Shown here: piece after piece, positions 17,776 through 25,916 of the stretch
Layout of the letters: the number at the start of each line of letters is the position of its first letter
Position numbering within the stretch: position 1 is the first letter of the stretch
Assembly: GCA_937891085.1 (NCBI GenBank)
Contig: CALAEY010000014.1
Span: 1 to 37,857 of the forward strand
From: an uncultured Prevotellaceae bacterium
GTDB taxonomy: Bacteria > Bacteroidota > Bacteroidia > Bacteroidales > Bacteroidaceae
Direction of reading: 5' to 3'
DNA length: 37,857 bases
Translations under genes and position numbers: made by a program
Notes under the pieces: model-generated
Seen by the model: only the letters and a program-made list of their open reading frames with translations
What the model was told of the DNA's origin: nothing
Database searches by the model: none

Positions 17776-17941
17776 AATAGTGGAATGATGCTTCACCGCT
17801 CTTTGGGCAAACCAGATGATTTAGGAAATGTTCTTATGTTTTAGTTTCAGATAGAGTTTTTCTTCAATGAGATTTTCGTCAGGCAGTCTTTTTTAGAGGG
17901 TTTAAATTCCGTTAATTCCTGCCTTTCTTGAGATGCAGTGC

Positions 17942-17949
17942 GCAAAAGT
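17942..17949 (-). promoter_or_regulatory. Possible -7 element for the 17310-17681 gene
   Basis: TACTTTTG on the minus strand fits TAnnTTTG. The only TTTG upstream is 24 bp away, so the match is partial. The 17776-17941 stretch between it and the inverted repeat shows no gene and no further feature I can support. Confidence 0.4.
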
Positions 17950-17990
17950 AATACAAATTCTTTCACCTGATCCTCAAAACCACAAATAAA

Positions 17991-18022
17991 TGTAACCGAT
18001 TAACCAATTAACTAATTAACCA
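17991..18022. repeat. GGTTAATC-type tandem array (8-bp words)
   Basis: Four units read on the minus strand (GGTTAATT, AGTTAATT, GGTTAATC, GGTTACA), lying between two divergent transcription units. Confidence 0.75.
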
Positions 18023-18042
18023 ACAGAATAATTTGTTGCAAT

Positions 18043-18074
18043 GTTGCAAATCCCACAACTTTCATTTATCTTTG
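18043..18074 (+). promoter_or_regulatory. Promoter of the 18.1-18.4 kb structured RNA
   Basis: GTTG (18043-18046), a 20-bp spacer and TATCTTTG (18067-18074) match the Bacteroidetes promoter pattern. Predicted start near 18080. Confidence 0.7.
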
Positions 18075-18079
18075 CCTTG

Positions 18080-18378
18080 CTGCTATCCAGCGTTTGCAGA
18101 AGATAGCACAAGACATATTTATTGGCGTTTACTAACGCTTTGTTTTTGGCAATTCGAAACTAGCACTTTGAATAGCAACCGAGAACAATGCTGGAGTGAA
18201 TCGCCACGGGTGTAGTATATTACTACCCGTGAGTGTGCCGAGGGTATATTTTGCCCTCATGCACACTCTGTGGATGTATTATATACTTCAAACGTGGGAA
18301 TCTCTTTGCTTGTAGGTTGCTTGGTTGTGCTAGACCACGAATTGCCGTAAGCAGAGTAAGATTCCCACCCTTTTTATG
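18080..18378 (+). ncRNA. Candidate free-standing structured RNA upstream of hsdM
   Basis: About 300 nt with its own promoter and terminator and no plausible protein. Stems in order: GCTATC 18082-18087 with GATAGC 18102-18107; GCGTT with AACGC near 18125-18138; CACGGG..CCCGTG near 18205-18231; AGTGTG/GAGGG with CCCTC/CACACT near 18232-18268; a GTAT-TAT-ATAC loop near 18276-18286; and a terminal 18-bp stem (18294-18311 with 18349-18368, 2-nt bulge) running into a T-tract. GGCAATTCG at 18148-18156 is exactly complementary to CGAATTGCC at 18338-18346 in the terminal loop, a possible pseudoknot. Signatures of RNase P, SRP RNA and tmRNA are absent. A divergent 6S-like RNA cannot be excluded. It could also be the hsd operon leader, with the last stem as an attenuator. 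Confidence 0.6.
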
Positions 18379-18452
18379 TCTTTTACCCTATTTTTATCAA
18401 TAATAAGACCTGATAGGGGAATCGTCAGGAGCAATATGAAGACTGACGAATT

Positions 18453-20003
18453 ATGTCAAGAGAACAAGAACGAGCAGAGCTTCACCGTGCTATTTGGCAG
18501 ATGGCCAATGACCTACGTGGCAGTGTAGATGGATGGGATTTCAAAGCATACGTCTTGGGTATGCTTTTCTATCGCTTTATTTCTGAGAATCTCACCAATC
18601 ATATCAATAAGAATGAGCGAGATCTGGGAGCAGAAGATTTCGATTATGCCCAGATAGCCGATGAAGATGCTGAGCAGATACGAGATGAAATGGTGATACA
18701 GAAGGGTTTCTTTATTCTACCTTCCATGCTTTTCCAGAATGTTCGTCTTAGAGCTGAAGATGATGTCAACCTCAATGAAACACTTCACAAAGTGTTTACC
18801 AGTATCGAGGGTTCTGCAATAGGAACTAAAAGTGAGCCAGACTTCAAAGGCCTTTTCAGTGATATAGATGTGAATAGCAACAAGCTGGGTGGCACCGTTG
18901 TAGAGCGAAACAAACGATTGGTAAAGATCTTGAATGCCATTGGCGATTTAAATTTGGGGCAAGATTTCGAGCATAATAGTATAGATGCCTTTGGTGATGC
19001 TTATGAGTTCCTCATGACCATGTATGCCAGCAATGCAGGGAAAAGTGGAGGTGAATTTTTCACACCACAAGAGGTATCAGAATTGTTGGCAAGGCTTGTG
19101 ATAGGCAGTCGTAAGGAAGTGAATCGTGTATATGATCCTTGCTGTGGCAGTGGTTCGCTACTCTTGAAGTTTGCCAAAGTGCTGGGAAACGACCATGTGC
19201 GTGATGCCTATTTTGGTCAGGAAATCAACATTACGACCTACAATCTTTGTCGTATCAACATGTTCCTGCATAATATCAATTTTATGAAGTTCGACATCAA
19301 ACTTGGTGATACCTTGATGAATCCTCAGCATTGGGACAATCAGCCGTTTGATGCTATAGTCTCCAATCCACCATATTCCATTCAGTGGGAGGGAGACAGC
19401 AACCCTACACTCATCAATGATTCTCGTTTCTCTCCTGCAGGTGTTTTAGCACCTCGCAGCAAGGCCGATTTGGCGTTTACTATGCACATGCTTTCTTGGC
19501 TTTCTACTGATGGCACAGCTGCTATCGTTGAGTTCCCTGGCGTGCTCTATCGTGGAGGTGCAGAGCAGAAGATTCGTCAATACCTGATTGATAATAACTT
19601 CATTGATACGGTGATTCAGTTGCCTGCCAACCTCTTTTTTGGAGTGGGTATAGCTACCTGTATCATCGTGCTGAAGAAAAGCAAGCATGATAATTCAACG
19701 CTCTTTATTGATGCCAGTCGTGAGTTTGTGAAAGAGGGGAATAAGAACCGTTTGGCAGAGGAGCATATTCAGCATATTTTCGAGGCCTATATGCAACGAG
19801 CGGATAAACAGTATTTTGCAAGGCTTGTACCGAAAAAGGAGATTTCGGAGAATGAATATAATATTTCCGTGAGCAGTTATGTAGAGCAGGAAGACACCTC
19901 TGAGCAGATAGACATTGTGGCACTCAATCAGCAGATTGCGGAGATAGTTCAGCGAGAAAATGTATTGAGGGCAGAGATTGATAAGATTATTGCAAATTTT
20001 TAA
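18453..20003 (+). CDS. hsdM: Type I restriction-modification system, DNA methyltransferase subunit
   Basis: Adenine-N6 methyltransferase subunit of a type I R-M complex, acting with HsdS for recognition and HsdR for cleavage. An HsdM N-terminal helical domain spans about residues 5-150. A SAM-binding Rossmann domain follows with motif I DPCCGSGSLLLKFAK near 228-242 and motif IV SNPPYS near 305-310. The C-terminal part contains the usual acidic helices ending in IVALNQQIAEIVQRENVLRAEIDKI. The length of 516 is normal. ATG 18453 starts directly at the family motif SREQERAELHRAIW. No -7 box lies between the upstream RNA terminator and this ATG, so the operon may depend on read-through. It is followed one base later by a 50-codon gene. 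Confidence 0.96.
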   Translation: MSREQERAELHRAIWQMANDLRGSVDGWDFKAYVLGMLFYRFISENLTNHINKNERDLGAEDFDYAQIADEDAEQIRDEMVIQKGFFILPSMLFQNVRLRAEDDVNLNETLHKVFTSIEGSAIGTKSEPDFKGLFSDIDVNSNKLGGTVVERNKRLVKILNAIGDLNLGQDFEHNSIDAFGDAYEFLMTMYASNAGKSGGEFFTPQEVSELLARLVIGSRKEVNRVYDPCCGSGSLLLKFAKVLGNDHVRDAYFGQEINITTYNLCRINMFLHNINFMKFDIKLGDTLMNPQHWDNQPFDAIVSNPPYSIQWEGDSNPTLINDSRFSPAGVLAPRSKADLAFTMHMLSWLSTDGTAAIVEFPGVLYRGGAEQKIRQYLIDNNFIDTVIQLPANLFFGVGIATCIIVLKKSKHDNSTLFIDASREFVKEGNKNRLAEEHIQHIFEAYMQRADKQYFARLVPKKEISENEYNISVSSYVEQEDTSEQIDIVALNQQIAEIVQRENVLRAEIDKIIANF

Positions 20004-20004
20004 A

Positions 20005-20157
20005 ATGTTCATTGAATTATTTTTAATAATACTCGCTTTTGTGATGATTGCCATCTTTGGTGGAGCTGCAGTAAAAGATGCAGATGATAAGATGGGATGT
20101 GGTGGAGTACTTGTCGCTTTAGTAGTCATTGCTGTAATAGTAGTTATGTGTTCCTAA
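20005..20157 (+). CDS. 50-residue two-helix membrane peptide between hsdM and hsdS
   Basis: An ATG one base after the hsdM stop opens a 50-codon frame ending TAA at 20157, 11 bases before hsdS. The peptide has two hydrophobic segments (MFIELFLIILAFVMIAIFGG and VLVALVVIAVIVVMC) joined by a short charged turn (KDADDKMGCGG), a plain two-helix hairpin with both ends on one side. Tight coupling inside the hsd operon and the clean hydrophobic pattern argue that it is real. I do not recognise the family. Possible roles are a phage superinfection-exclusion or abortive-infection membrane peptide, or a holin-like toxin, but both are inference. Confidence 0.6.
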   Translation: MFIELFLIILAFVMIAIFGGAAVKDADDKMGCGGVLVALVVIAVIVVMCS

Positions 20158-20168
20158 TATAGAATATT

Positions 20169-21266
20169 ATGAAAGAGATTGAGAAAATGATAGAAGAGCT
20201 TTGTCCTGAAGGTGTGGAGTATAAAGAGCTAGGTGAGTTGCTTGATTATGAACAACCCACAAAATATATAGTGAGATCTACAGAATATGATGACAGAAAC
20301 GAAATACCAGTTTTGACAGCAGGACAAAGTTTTATTCTTGGTTATACTAATGAAAAAGATAATATTTATAGGGCAAGCAAAGATAAGCCAACAATTATCT
20401 TTGATGACTTTACTACATCATTTCATTGGGTTGATTTTGACTTCAAAGTTAAGAGTTCTGCTATGAAAATGCTAAGGCCAAGAAGAGATGATATTAATTT
20501 TAGATATATTTACCAAGCAATGTGTTGTATATATTTTGTTCCCCAAGATCATGCAAGATATTGGATTTCAAAATATTCTAAATTTGAAATACCAATTCCA
20601 CCAATAGAGATTCAAGAAAAGATAGTAGCTATTCTTGATAACTTTACTAGCTTGATTTCTGAGTTGGAATCAGAATTGGAGGCAAGGAAGAAACAATATG
20701 AGTATTATCGCAATACTCTTCTAAATTTTACCCCCCCCAGTTTGTTAAATGATGTTAAAAAATATAATCTTGGAGATGTTTTAAGAATAATGAATGGCAA
20801 GGATTATAAACATTTACAAAAAGGGCAGATACCTGTTTATGGCACAGGTGGGGTTATGGCCTTTGTTGATTCTTATGCATATGATAAGCCTTCTGTTTTA
20901 TTGCCAAGAAAAGGTTCAATAGAGAAGATATATTATATTGATAAGCCATTTTGGACTGTCGATACTTTATACTGGACTGTTATAAATTATGAAATTCTAA
21001 TTCCAAAATATTTATTTTATTACTTATCACGAGTTAATCTATCAAAATATAATGTCGGGACTGGGGCTATACCTAGCTTGACACAAAGGATACTATATAA
21101 AATTGCGATTGAAGTGCCTTCTCTTTCTGAGCAGCACCGCATAGTCAATATTCTCGACAAATTTGAAACATTAGTAAACCAAGAACTGCCAAATGAGATA
21201 AAGGCAAGACAACAACAATACGAATACTATCGAAACAAATTGTTAAACTTTGAAAGACGAGCATAG
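20169..21266 (+). CDS. hsdS: Type I restriction-modification system, specificity subunit (phase-variable candidate)
   Basis: DNA-recognition subunit with two target recognition domains. TRD1 spans residues about 10-145 and ends in a conserved helix near 150-187 (PPIEIQEKIVAILDNFTSLISELESELEARKKQYEYYRNTLLNF). TRD2 spans about 197-315 and ends in the matching helix SEQHRIVNILDKFETLVNQE..ARQQQYEYYRNKLLNF. The two helices are homologous, as usual. The gene is short for HsdS (365) and much more AT-rich than hsdM and hsdR, consistent with exchange of recognition domains. A run of eight C lies exactly at the junction of the two halves. One base more or less gives a stop within five codons and leaves a half-subunit of about 191 residues. 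Confidence 0.95.
   Translation: MKEIEKMIEELCPEGVEYKELGELLDYEQPTKYIVRSTEYDDRNEIPVLTAGQSFILGYTNEKDNIYRASKDKPTIIFDDFTTSFHWVDFDFKVKSSAMKMLRPRRDDINFRYIYQAMCCIYFVPQDHARYWISKYSKFEIPIPPIEIQEKIVAILDNFTSLISELESELEARKKQYEYYRNTLLNFTPPSLLNDVKKYNLGDVLRIMNGKDYKHLQKGQIPVYGTGGVMAFVDSYAYDKPSVLLPRKGSIEKIYYIDKPFWTVDTLYWTVINYEILIPKYLFYYLSRVNLSKYNVGTGAIPSLTQRILYKIAIEVPSLSEQHRIVNILDKFETLVNQELPNEIKARQQQYEYYRNKLLNFERRA
20731..20738 (+). repeat. C8 homopolymer tract at the TRD1-TRD2 junction of hsdS
   Basis: Eight consecutive C (codons ACC CCC CCC). With nine C the frame reads through to TGA after TPPQFVK. With seven C it reads to TAA after TPPVC. It is a classic slipped-strand site in an otherwise AT-rich gene. Confidence 0.85.
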
Positions 21267-21267
21267 T

Positions 21268-24200
21268 ATGACACAGCAGTATTACGACTTAATATCGGAA
21301 AATACCGAGAGTACAGTGGTGAGTGAGTATCAGGAACCTTACCGCAAAGTAAAGCATTACCAGAGGGAAGCAGAACTAGAAGCGGATTTTATAAAGAAAC
21401 TGCAAGCGCAAGCCTACGAATACTTGCCCATTCATGCAGAAACAGACCTAATCAGCAACCTGAGACAACAACTGGAAAAGCTAAACGATATCCATTTCAC
21501 AGATGCCGAATGGAAAGAACTCTTCAGTAAGCACATAGCTGGTGATAATATGGGTATCAAAGAGAAAACAGCTTTGATACAAGAGAGTCCTGTGGTGGCA
21601 CTGGTGCGTGAAGACGGTAGCGTGAAAAACATTCACTTATTGGATAAAGTTGACATACATAACAACAGGCTGCAGGTAATCAATCAATATGAAGAAGAAA
21701 GTGGTAGACACTCTACACGTTATGATGTCACTATCTTAGTGAACGGACTTCCATTGATACATATAGAGCTGAAACGCCCAGGGGTAGATATCAAAGAGGC
21801 TTTCAATCAGATAAACCGCTATCAGAGGGATAGCTTTTGGGCTGGTTCTGGGCTGTTTCAATATGCTCAGATTTTCATTATAAGCAATGGCACACTGACC
21901 AAATATTATAGCAATACCACACGTGAAAGTCATGTGAAAGAGCAGGTGGTAAAACGCGAAGTGGGCAAAAGTAAGACCAGCAATAGCTATGAGTTTACAT
22001 CTTGGTGGACAGATGCGCAAAATCAACCTATACGCGACTTGATGGGATTTACTGAGACATTCCTTGCAAAGCATACCATATTGAATGTTTTAACCAAATA
22101 CTGTGTATTCACCACAGACAGGGTGCTGCTGGTGATGCGCCCTTACCAGATAGCCGCCACTGAGAGTATCTTGACACGCATCAATACTTCGCATCATGTG
22201 AAGCGTTATGGCACCACATGGGCAGGTGGATACATCTGGCATACCACAGGCAGCGGTAAGACGCTCACCTCTTTCAAGACTGCCTTACTGGCTTCAAAAC
22301 TACCCTATATTGACAAGGTGCTTTTTGTAGTTGATAGAAAAGACCTGGACTATCAGACCATGAAAGAATATGATAAGTTTCAGGAGGGGGCAGCCAATGG
22401 CAACACCAATACCGCAGTTCTGAAAAGACAGTTGGCAGACCCAGAGTGCAAAATTATAATAACCACTATCCAGAAGTTGTCTATACTGGTGAGTAAGAAA
22501 AGTGACCTTAGTGCACTAACTAAGGAGGTGGTCTTTATCTTTGATGAATGCCACCGCTCACAGTTTGGCGAGATGCGTGCAGCCATCACTAAGAGCTTCA
22601 AAAAATATTATATGTTTGGATTCACAGGTACGCCTATATTCTCACAAAATGCCAACATGTCTGGTAAGCCAAACCTGAGCACTACAGAACAGGTATTTGG
22701 CGAGATGTTGCATAAATATACCATTGTCAATGCCATCAAAGACGGCAATGTGCTGCCTTTCCGCATTGACTATGTGGCAACCATGAAAGAAGAAGAGAAT
22801 ATCAAAGATACTAAGGTTTGGGACATAGATCGTGAAAGTGCCTTGGCTTCTCCACAGCGCATCAGCAGCATAGTGAAATATATCCTTGAAAACTTCCGCC
22901 GAAAAACCAAGTGGAAGTTCAATTCTATCTTTGCCGTGCCATCTATTCCTGTGGCAATGCTTTATTATAAAGAGTTCCAAAAACAGATGCAAGAGCTTCC
23001 AGAAACGGGCAGGCTGAAGATAGCCACTATCTATAGTTTTGGCATGAATGCTGATGACCTGACGGCTGACGGACTGGATGAAGAGAATCCTGATGACACT
23101 TCAGGGCTTGATCAAAGTGCACGTGATTTTCTGGATGAAGCTATCAAGGATTACAATAAGCTGTTTAAGACCAACTTTGACACCTCTGGAGCGAAGTTCC
23201 AGAACTATTATAAGGATGTTTCTCAGAAGATGAAACAGCGGCAACTGGATATGCTCATCGTAGTGAACATGTTCCTTACAGGCTTTGATGCTACTACACT
23301 CAATACGCTCTGGGTAGACAAAAACTTGAAAATGCATGGACTGATACAGGCGTTTTCACGTACCAACCGCATTTTGAATTCTGTGAAAACTTTCGGTAAT
23401 GTGGTGTGCTTCCGAAATTTGGAGCAAGCCACCAATGATGCCCTTTCGCTGTTTGGAGATGAAGAAGCTGGAGGCATTGTATTGTTGAAGACGTTTGAGG
23501 AGTACTACTACGGCTATTTACTTGATAAAAAGCCAGTAAAAGGATATGTAGAGTTGGTAGGCGACTTGAAGGAGAACTTTCCACTAAATCAGGAAATCAT
23601 TGGCGAAGAAAACCAGAAGACATTTATCAAGCTGTTTGGTGCTATCCTGAAATTGCAAAACATACTCACCACTTTTGATGATTTCAAAGGTAAGGAGATC
23701 CTGTCTGAAAGTGAACAGGGTGATTATAGGAGCCATTACATAGACTTGTATAGAGAACGTCGCAGGCAGAAGAAAGATTCTGAAGACATCACTGACGATA
23801 TCGTGTTTGAAATGGAACTTATCAAGCATGTGGAAGTCAATATAGATTATATCTTGATGCTTGCTAAGAAATACCACAAAGACCATATCAAAGACGGTGA
23901 GATTATTGTTAAGCTGAATAAAGTGGTGGATTCTACGGTGGAGTTGAGAAACAAGAAAGAACTGATAACACAGTTTATCTCACAACTTACTCCACAGAGT
24001 AATGTGGATGATGACTGGAATACCTTCGTGAACGAAAAGAAGCGTGAAGAACTGGATAAAATCATCAGTGAAGAACGGCTTAAAGCAGAAGAAACCTGCA
24101 CGTTCATGAGTAATGCTTTCCGTAATGGCTATATAGAGTCATCAGGCATGGCCTTCACACAACTGCTGCCTCGCATGTCGCTTTTTGATAAGTCGAGAAG

Positions 24201-24285
24201 CACTAAGCGTGAAAAAGTTTTGGAGAGACTTACCGATTATTTCGATAGATTTTATGATATTTGCGGAGGAAAACTATTTGAATAA
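21268..24285 (+). CDS. hsdR: Type I restriction-modification system, endonuclease/translocase subunit
   Basis: Motor and nuclease of the type I R-M complex. ATG 21268 (MTQQYYDLIS), one base after the hsdS stop, is preferred over an in-frame upstream codon. The N-terminal PD-(D/E)xK nuclease has YDVTILVNGLPLIHIELKRPG near 152-172, with the E-x-K pair in IELK. The SF2 translocase has Walker A TTGSGKTLTSFK near 327-338, DECHRSQFG (motif II) near 427-435, TGTP near 453-456 and a helicase C domain near 560-740 (MFLTGFDATTLNTLWVDKNL). A helical HsdM-contacting C-terminus follows. With 1005 residues it is full length, and all key motifs are intact. It is last of the hsdM-peptide-hsdS-hsdR unit. Confidence 0.96.
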   Translation: MTQQYYDLISENTESTVVSEYQEPYRKVKHYQREAELEADFIKKLQAQAYEYLPIHAETDLISNLRQQLEKLNDIHFTDAEWKELFSKHIAGDNMGIKEKTALIQESPVVALVREDGSVKNIHLLDKVDIHNNRLQVINQYEEESGRHSTRYDVTILVNGLPLIHIELKRPGVDIKEAFNQINRYQRDSFWAGSGLFQYAQIFIISNGTLTKYYSNTTRESHVKEQVVKREVGKSKTSNSYEFTSWWTDAQNQPIRDLMGFTETFLAKHTILNVLTKYCVFTTDRVLLVMRPYQIAATESILTRINTSHHVKRYGTTWAGGYIWHTTGSGKTLTSFKTALLASKLPYIDKVLFVVDRKDLDYQTMKEYDKFQEGAANGNTNTAVLKRQLADPECKIIITTIQKLSILVSKKSDLSALTKEVVFIFDECHRSQFGEMRAAITKSFKKYYMFGFTGTPIFSQNANMSGKPNLSTTEQVFGEMLHKYTIVNAIKDGNVLPFRIDYVATMKEEENIKDTKVWDIDRESALASPQRISSIVKYILENFRRKTKWKFNSIFAVPSIPVAMLYYKEFQKQMQELPETGRLKIATIYSFGMNADDLTADGLDEENPDDTSGLDQSARDFLDEAIKDYNKLFKTNFDTSGAKFQNYYKDVSQKMKQRQLDMLIVVNMFLTGFDATTLNTLWVDKNLKMHGLIQAFSRTNRILNSVKTFGNVVCFRNLEQATNDALSLFGDEEAGGIVLLKTFEEYYYGYLLDKKPVKGYVELVGDLKENFPLNQEIIGEENQKTFIKLFGAILKLQNILTTFDDFKGKEILSESEQGDYRSHYIDLYRERRRQKKDSEDITDDIVFEMELIKHVEVNIDYILMLAKKYHKDHIKDGEIIVKLNKVVDSTVELRNKKELITQFISQLTPQSNVDDDWNTFVNEKKREELDKIISEERLKAEETCTFMSNAFRNGYIESSGMAFTQLLPRMSLFDKSRSTKREKVLERLTDYFDRFYDICGGKLFE

Positions 24286-24301
24286 CATAAAAGCAACTAA
24301 A

Positions 24302-24963
24302 ATGAAAACACTTTCTATCCAACAACCATGGGCAAGCCTGATTTGCAGTGGCTTGAAAAACGTGGAAAATCGCACGTGGGCTTCCTGCCAGAATATGCTG
24401 ATATGCCAACATCGGCCATTATTGGATGGGTAGATGTGGTTAGGATAGATGAAGAAGGGCAGAATAACTCTTCCATTTGGGCAGAAAGGGAGTGCAAGGG
24501 CTGGATTCTGGATAATGTGCATGTATTCGATGAGCCAATACTGGATGTAAAAGGCAAGCTGAATCTTTTTGACTATCCGCTGGAGGAGAATAACCTTCCA
24601 CCTTCACACACACCAGAAGTCCTACGACCTGTGATTGAGGGTAAGGAGATATCCATACCTGTGGGTGAGGTCAAGTGGAAGGAGATAGAACAAGGGAATG
24701 ATGAAGTGATACTATACCTTACACCAGAACTCCTTAGTATTTTTATTGATCCATCAAAAACTGATACTTATGCCCTGATGCCGCTTGAAACCATCAAAAT
24801 CTCTTTCCGTGACAAGGTAGCCAGATACAAGCTGACTGAAGAAACTGGCATTTACCATTCATTAGATGACAAGGGGGAGATTTATAAATTTGAAGGTGAA
24901 GATGGCCAGATCTACGTTTGGCCTTACGCACAGTTTATTTTAGGAGAGAAATTGCCTATGTAA
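24302..24963 (+). pseudogene. ASCH-domain protein, broken by internal deletion and frameshift
   Basis: The ATG at 24302 opens with the exact ASCH N-terminal signature (MKTLSIQQPWASLI..GLKNVENRTW), but this frame stops soon afterwards. The rest of the domain continues in another frame from about 24379 (GFLPEYADMPTSAIIGWVDVV, then WILDNVHVFDEPILDVKGKLNLFDYP). The usual segment between ENRTW and the middle strand (RGRLLIHA-like) is missing, so a deletion removed part of it and shifted the frame. A further domain of about 110 residues follows the ASCH part and I do not recognise it. ASCH folds bind RNA or modified nucleosides and often lie near defence genes. It starts 16 bases after hsdR. An internal ATG at 24328 could still give a 211-residue product without the N-terminal strand. 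Confidence 0.75.
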
Positions 24964-24988
24964 GGTAGCAGATAATAATGTGCTTAAT

Positions 24989-25200
24989 GAAAACGATATG
25001 CCCAGTGCTGTATTCAGCAGCACTGGGCATATCTCTAAAACTACACGGAATATCTTATGATCTTAGATGGTTGTACACATAAAAAAGTGTCTCTTAAACC
25101 CTTCCTTCTGGAGAATGCAATCCAGCGCGGTAAAATAAAAGAAACTCTTACAAATAACCCCAAGGAGCTACAGTCCAAGATACATCTGTAAAAGTTTCTT
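24989..25200 (-). ncRNA. Candidate small RNA with own promoter and terminator, antisense side of the ASCH gene
   Basis: A strong minus-strand promoter fires into about 210 nt with no credible protein. The RNA would begin with a 12-bp stem (25188-25199 with 25140-25151, one G-U) closing a 36-nt loop, contain a CTGGA..TCCAG hairpin (25108-25125), and end with a perfect 15-bp terminator-like hairpin (24996-25032) followed by CGTTTTC. I do not recognise an Rfam family. It converges on the ASCH gene. Confidence 0.55.
24996..25032. terminator. Perfect 15-bp hairpin, probable terminator
   Basis: ATATGCCCAGTGCTG and CAGCACTGGGCATAT flank a 7-base loop. The minus-strand exit has CGTTTTC, so it suits the small RNA. 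The plus-strand exit (CTCTAAAAC) has no U-tract but could still end the hsd/ASCH message. Confidence 0.7.
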
Positions 25201-25206
25201 CTACTG

Positions 25207-25238
25207 CAAATATAATATTATTTTTTTCTTTCTGCAAA
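25207..25238 (-). promoter_or_regulatory. Consensus promoter of the 25.0-25.2 kb small RNA
   Basis: TTTG (25235-25238), exactly 20 bp, then TATATTTG (25207-25214) on the minus strand. This is the best match to the Bacteroidetes promoter consensus in the window. Confidence 0.75.
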
Positions 25239-25649
25239 ATATAATGGCGTTATTTTGTTTTCTTTGTCCTCGTCACTTCTAATATCCTGCCAATATGATA
25301 GGCAATGATCCAGTATGTGTAAAGCCTGCCTCTTATCTGGCTAGAAATGCATGGGAACATAATAAGTTAAGCCTCCAAAATAATGTGCATCAATTACGTG
25401 ACCCTACTGGTTCTCTCAGTCCCTCCATAAACAACTCTATCACGCCATCACGGTGATATACTATACTGGCCGATTACCGAACGTAGGCTGAAACAATGTT
25501 CTTACTTCTTATCGTTTATTCATCTTTATCTTCTTTTATTCTCTTTTATTCTTCTTTATTCTCTTTTATTCTTTTACTGGTTGCAAAGATACATTTATAT
25601 TCTCATTTAGTGGTTTATAAAAAGATAATACAATGACGAAGAGATATAC
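25239..25649. other. Gene-poor stretch between the small RNA and the toxin gene
   Basis: No gene can be supported. A 53-codon plus-strand frame (25295-25456, MIGNDPVCVKPASYLARNAW...) and a 36-codon minus-strand frame starting near 25358 overlap each other, and neither resembles a known family. Bases about 25515-25575 are a T-rich array of TTTATTCT-type words. A minus-strand TATCTTTG (25584-25591) could be a -7 box for a transcript running left. Confidence 0.5.
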
Positions 25650-25916
25650 CTACTTATGATAATGGTAACGTAAGGAAAATACATAGACATAGATACGTCC
25701 GCTACTGATAGAATATATCATGCGGTGTTCATCGGTGATGCGACGACTCCACTTTCCTTTTTCACCACGCAATGGCTCAGGTTTTCCTTTGCCAGAAAAG
25801 GGATGTTCTTGAATGTCTTCCAGCAAAGTTCTGATGCGTTTCAAGATGTGCGTGGCACCTTGTTCTTTCCAGTATTTAAGATCCTCGGAAGCCTGAGGAA
25901 GAAAAGCTATTTCCAT
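25650..25916 (-). CDS. Txe/YoeB-family mRNA interferase toxin
   Basis: Ribosome-dependent mRNA-cleaving toxin of the RelE superfamily. Family hallmarks cover the whole 88 residues: LPQASEDLKYWKEQ near 6-19, an arginine-rich helix LKRIRTLLEDI near 24-34, PFSGKGKPEPLRGEKGKWSRRITDEHRMIY near 39-68, and the C-terminal RYHYHK. The Glu of KPEPL, the Arg pair of WSRRI and the C-terminal His match the positions that form the YoeB catalytic site. It overlaps the antitoxin gene by 10 bases. The module is probably self-repressed by the toxin-antitoxin complex. The length is normal for YoeB. Confidence 0.93.
   Translation of the reverse strand: MEIAFLPQASEDLKYWKEQGATHILKRIRTLLEDIQEHPFSGKGKPEPLRGEKGKWSRRITDEHRMIYSISSGRIYVYVFSLRYHYHK

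Noticed and set aside
18080..18378. RNase P RNA, SRP RNA or tmRNA
   Set aside because: None of the universally conserved core sequences of these RNAs is present.
25295..25456. 53-codon plus-strand frame in the 25.3 kb gap
   Set aside because: No known family, no start signal, and it competes with a frame on the other strand; not enough support for a gene call.
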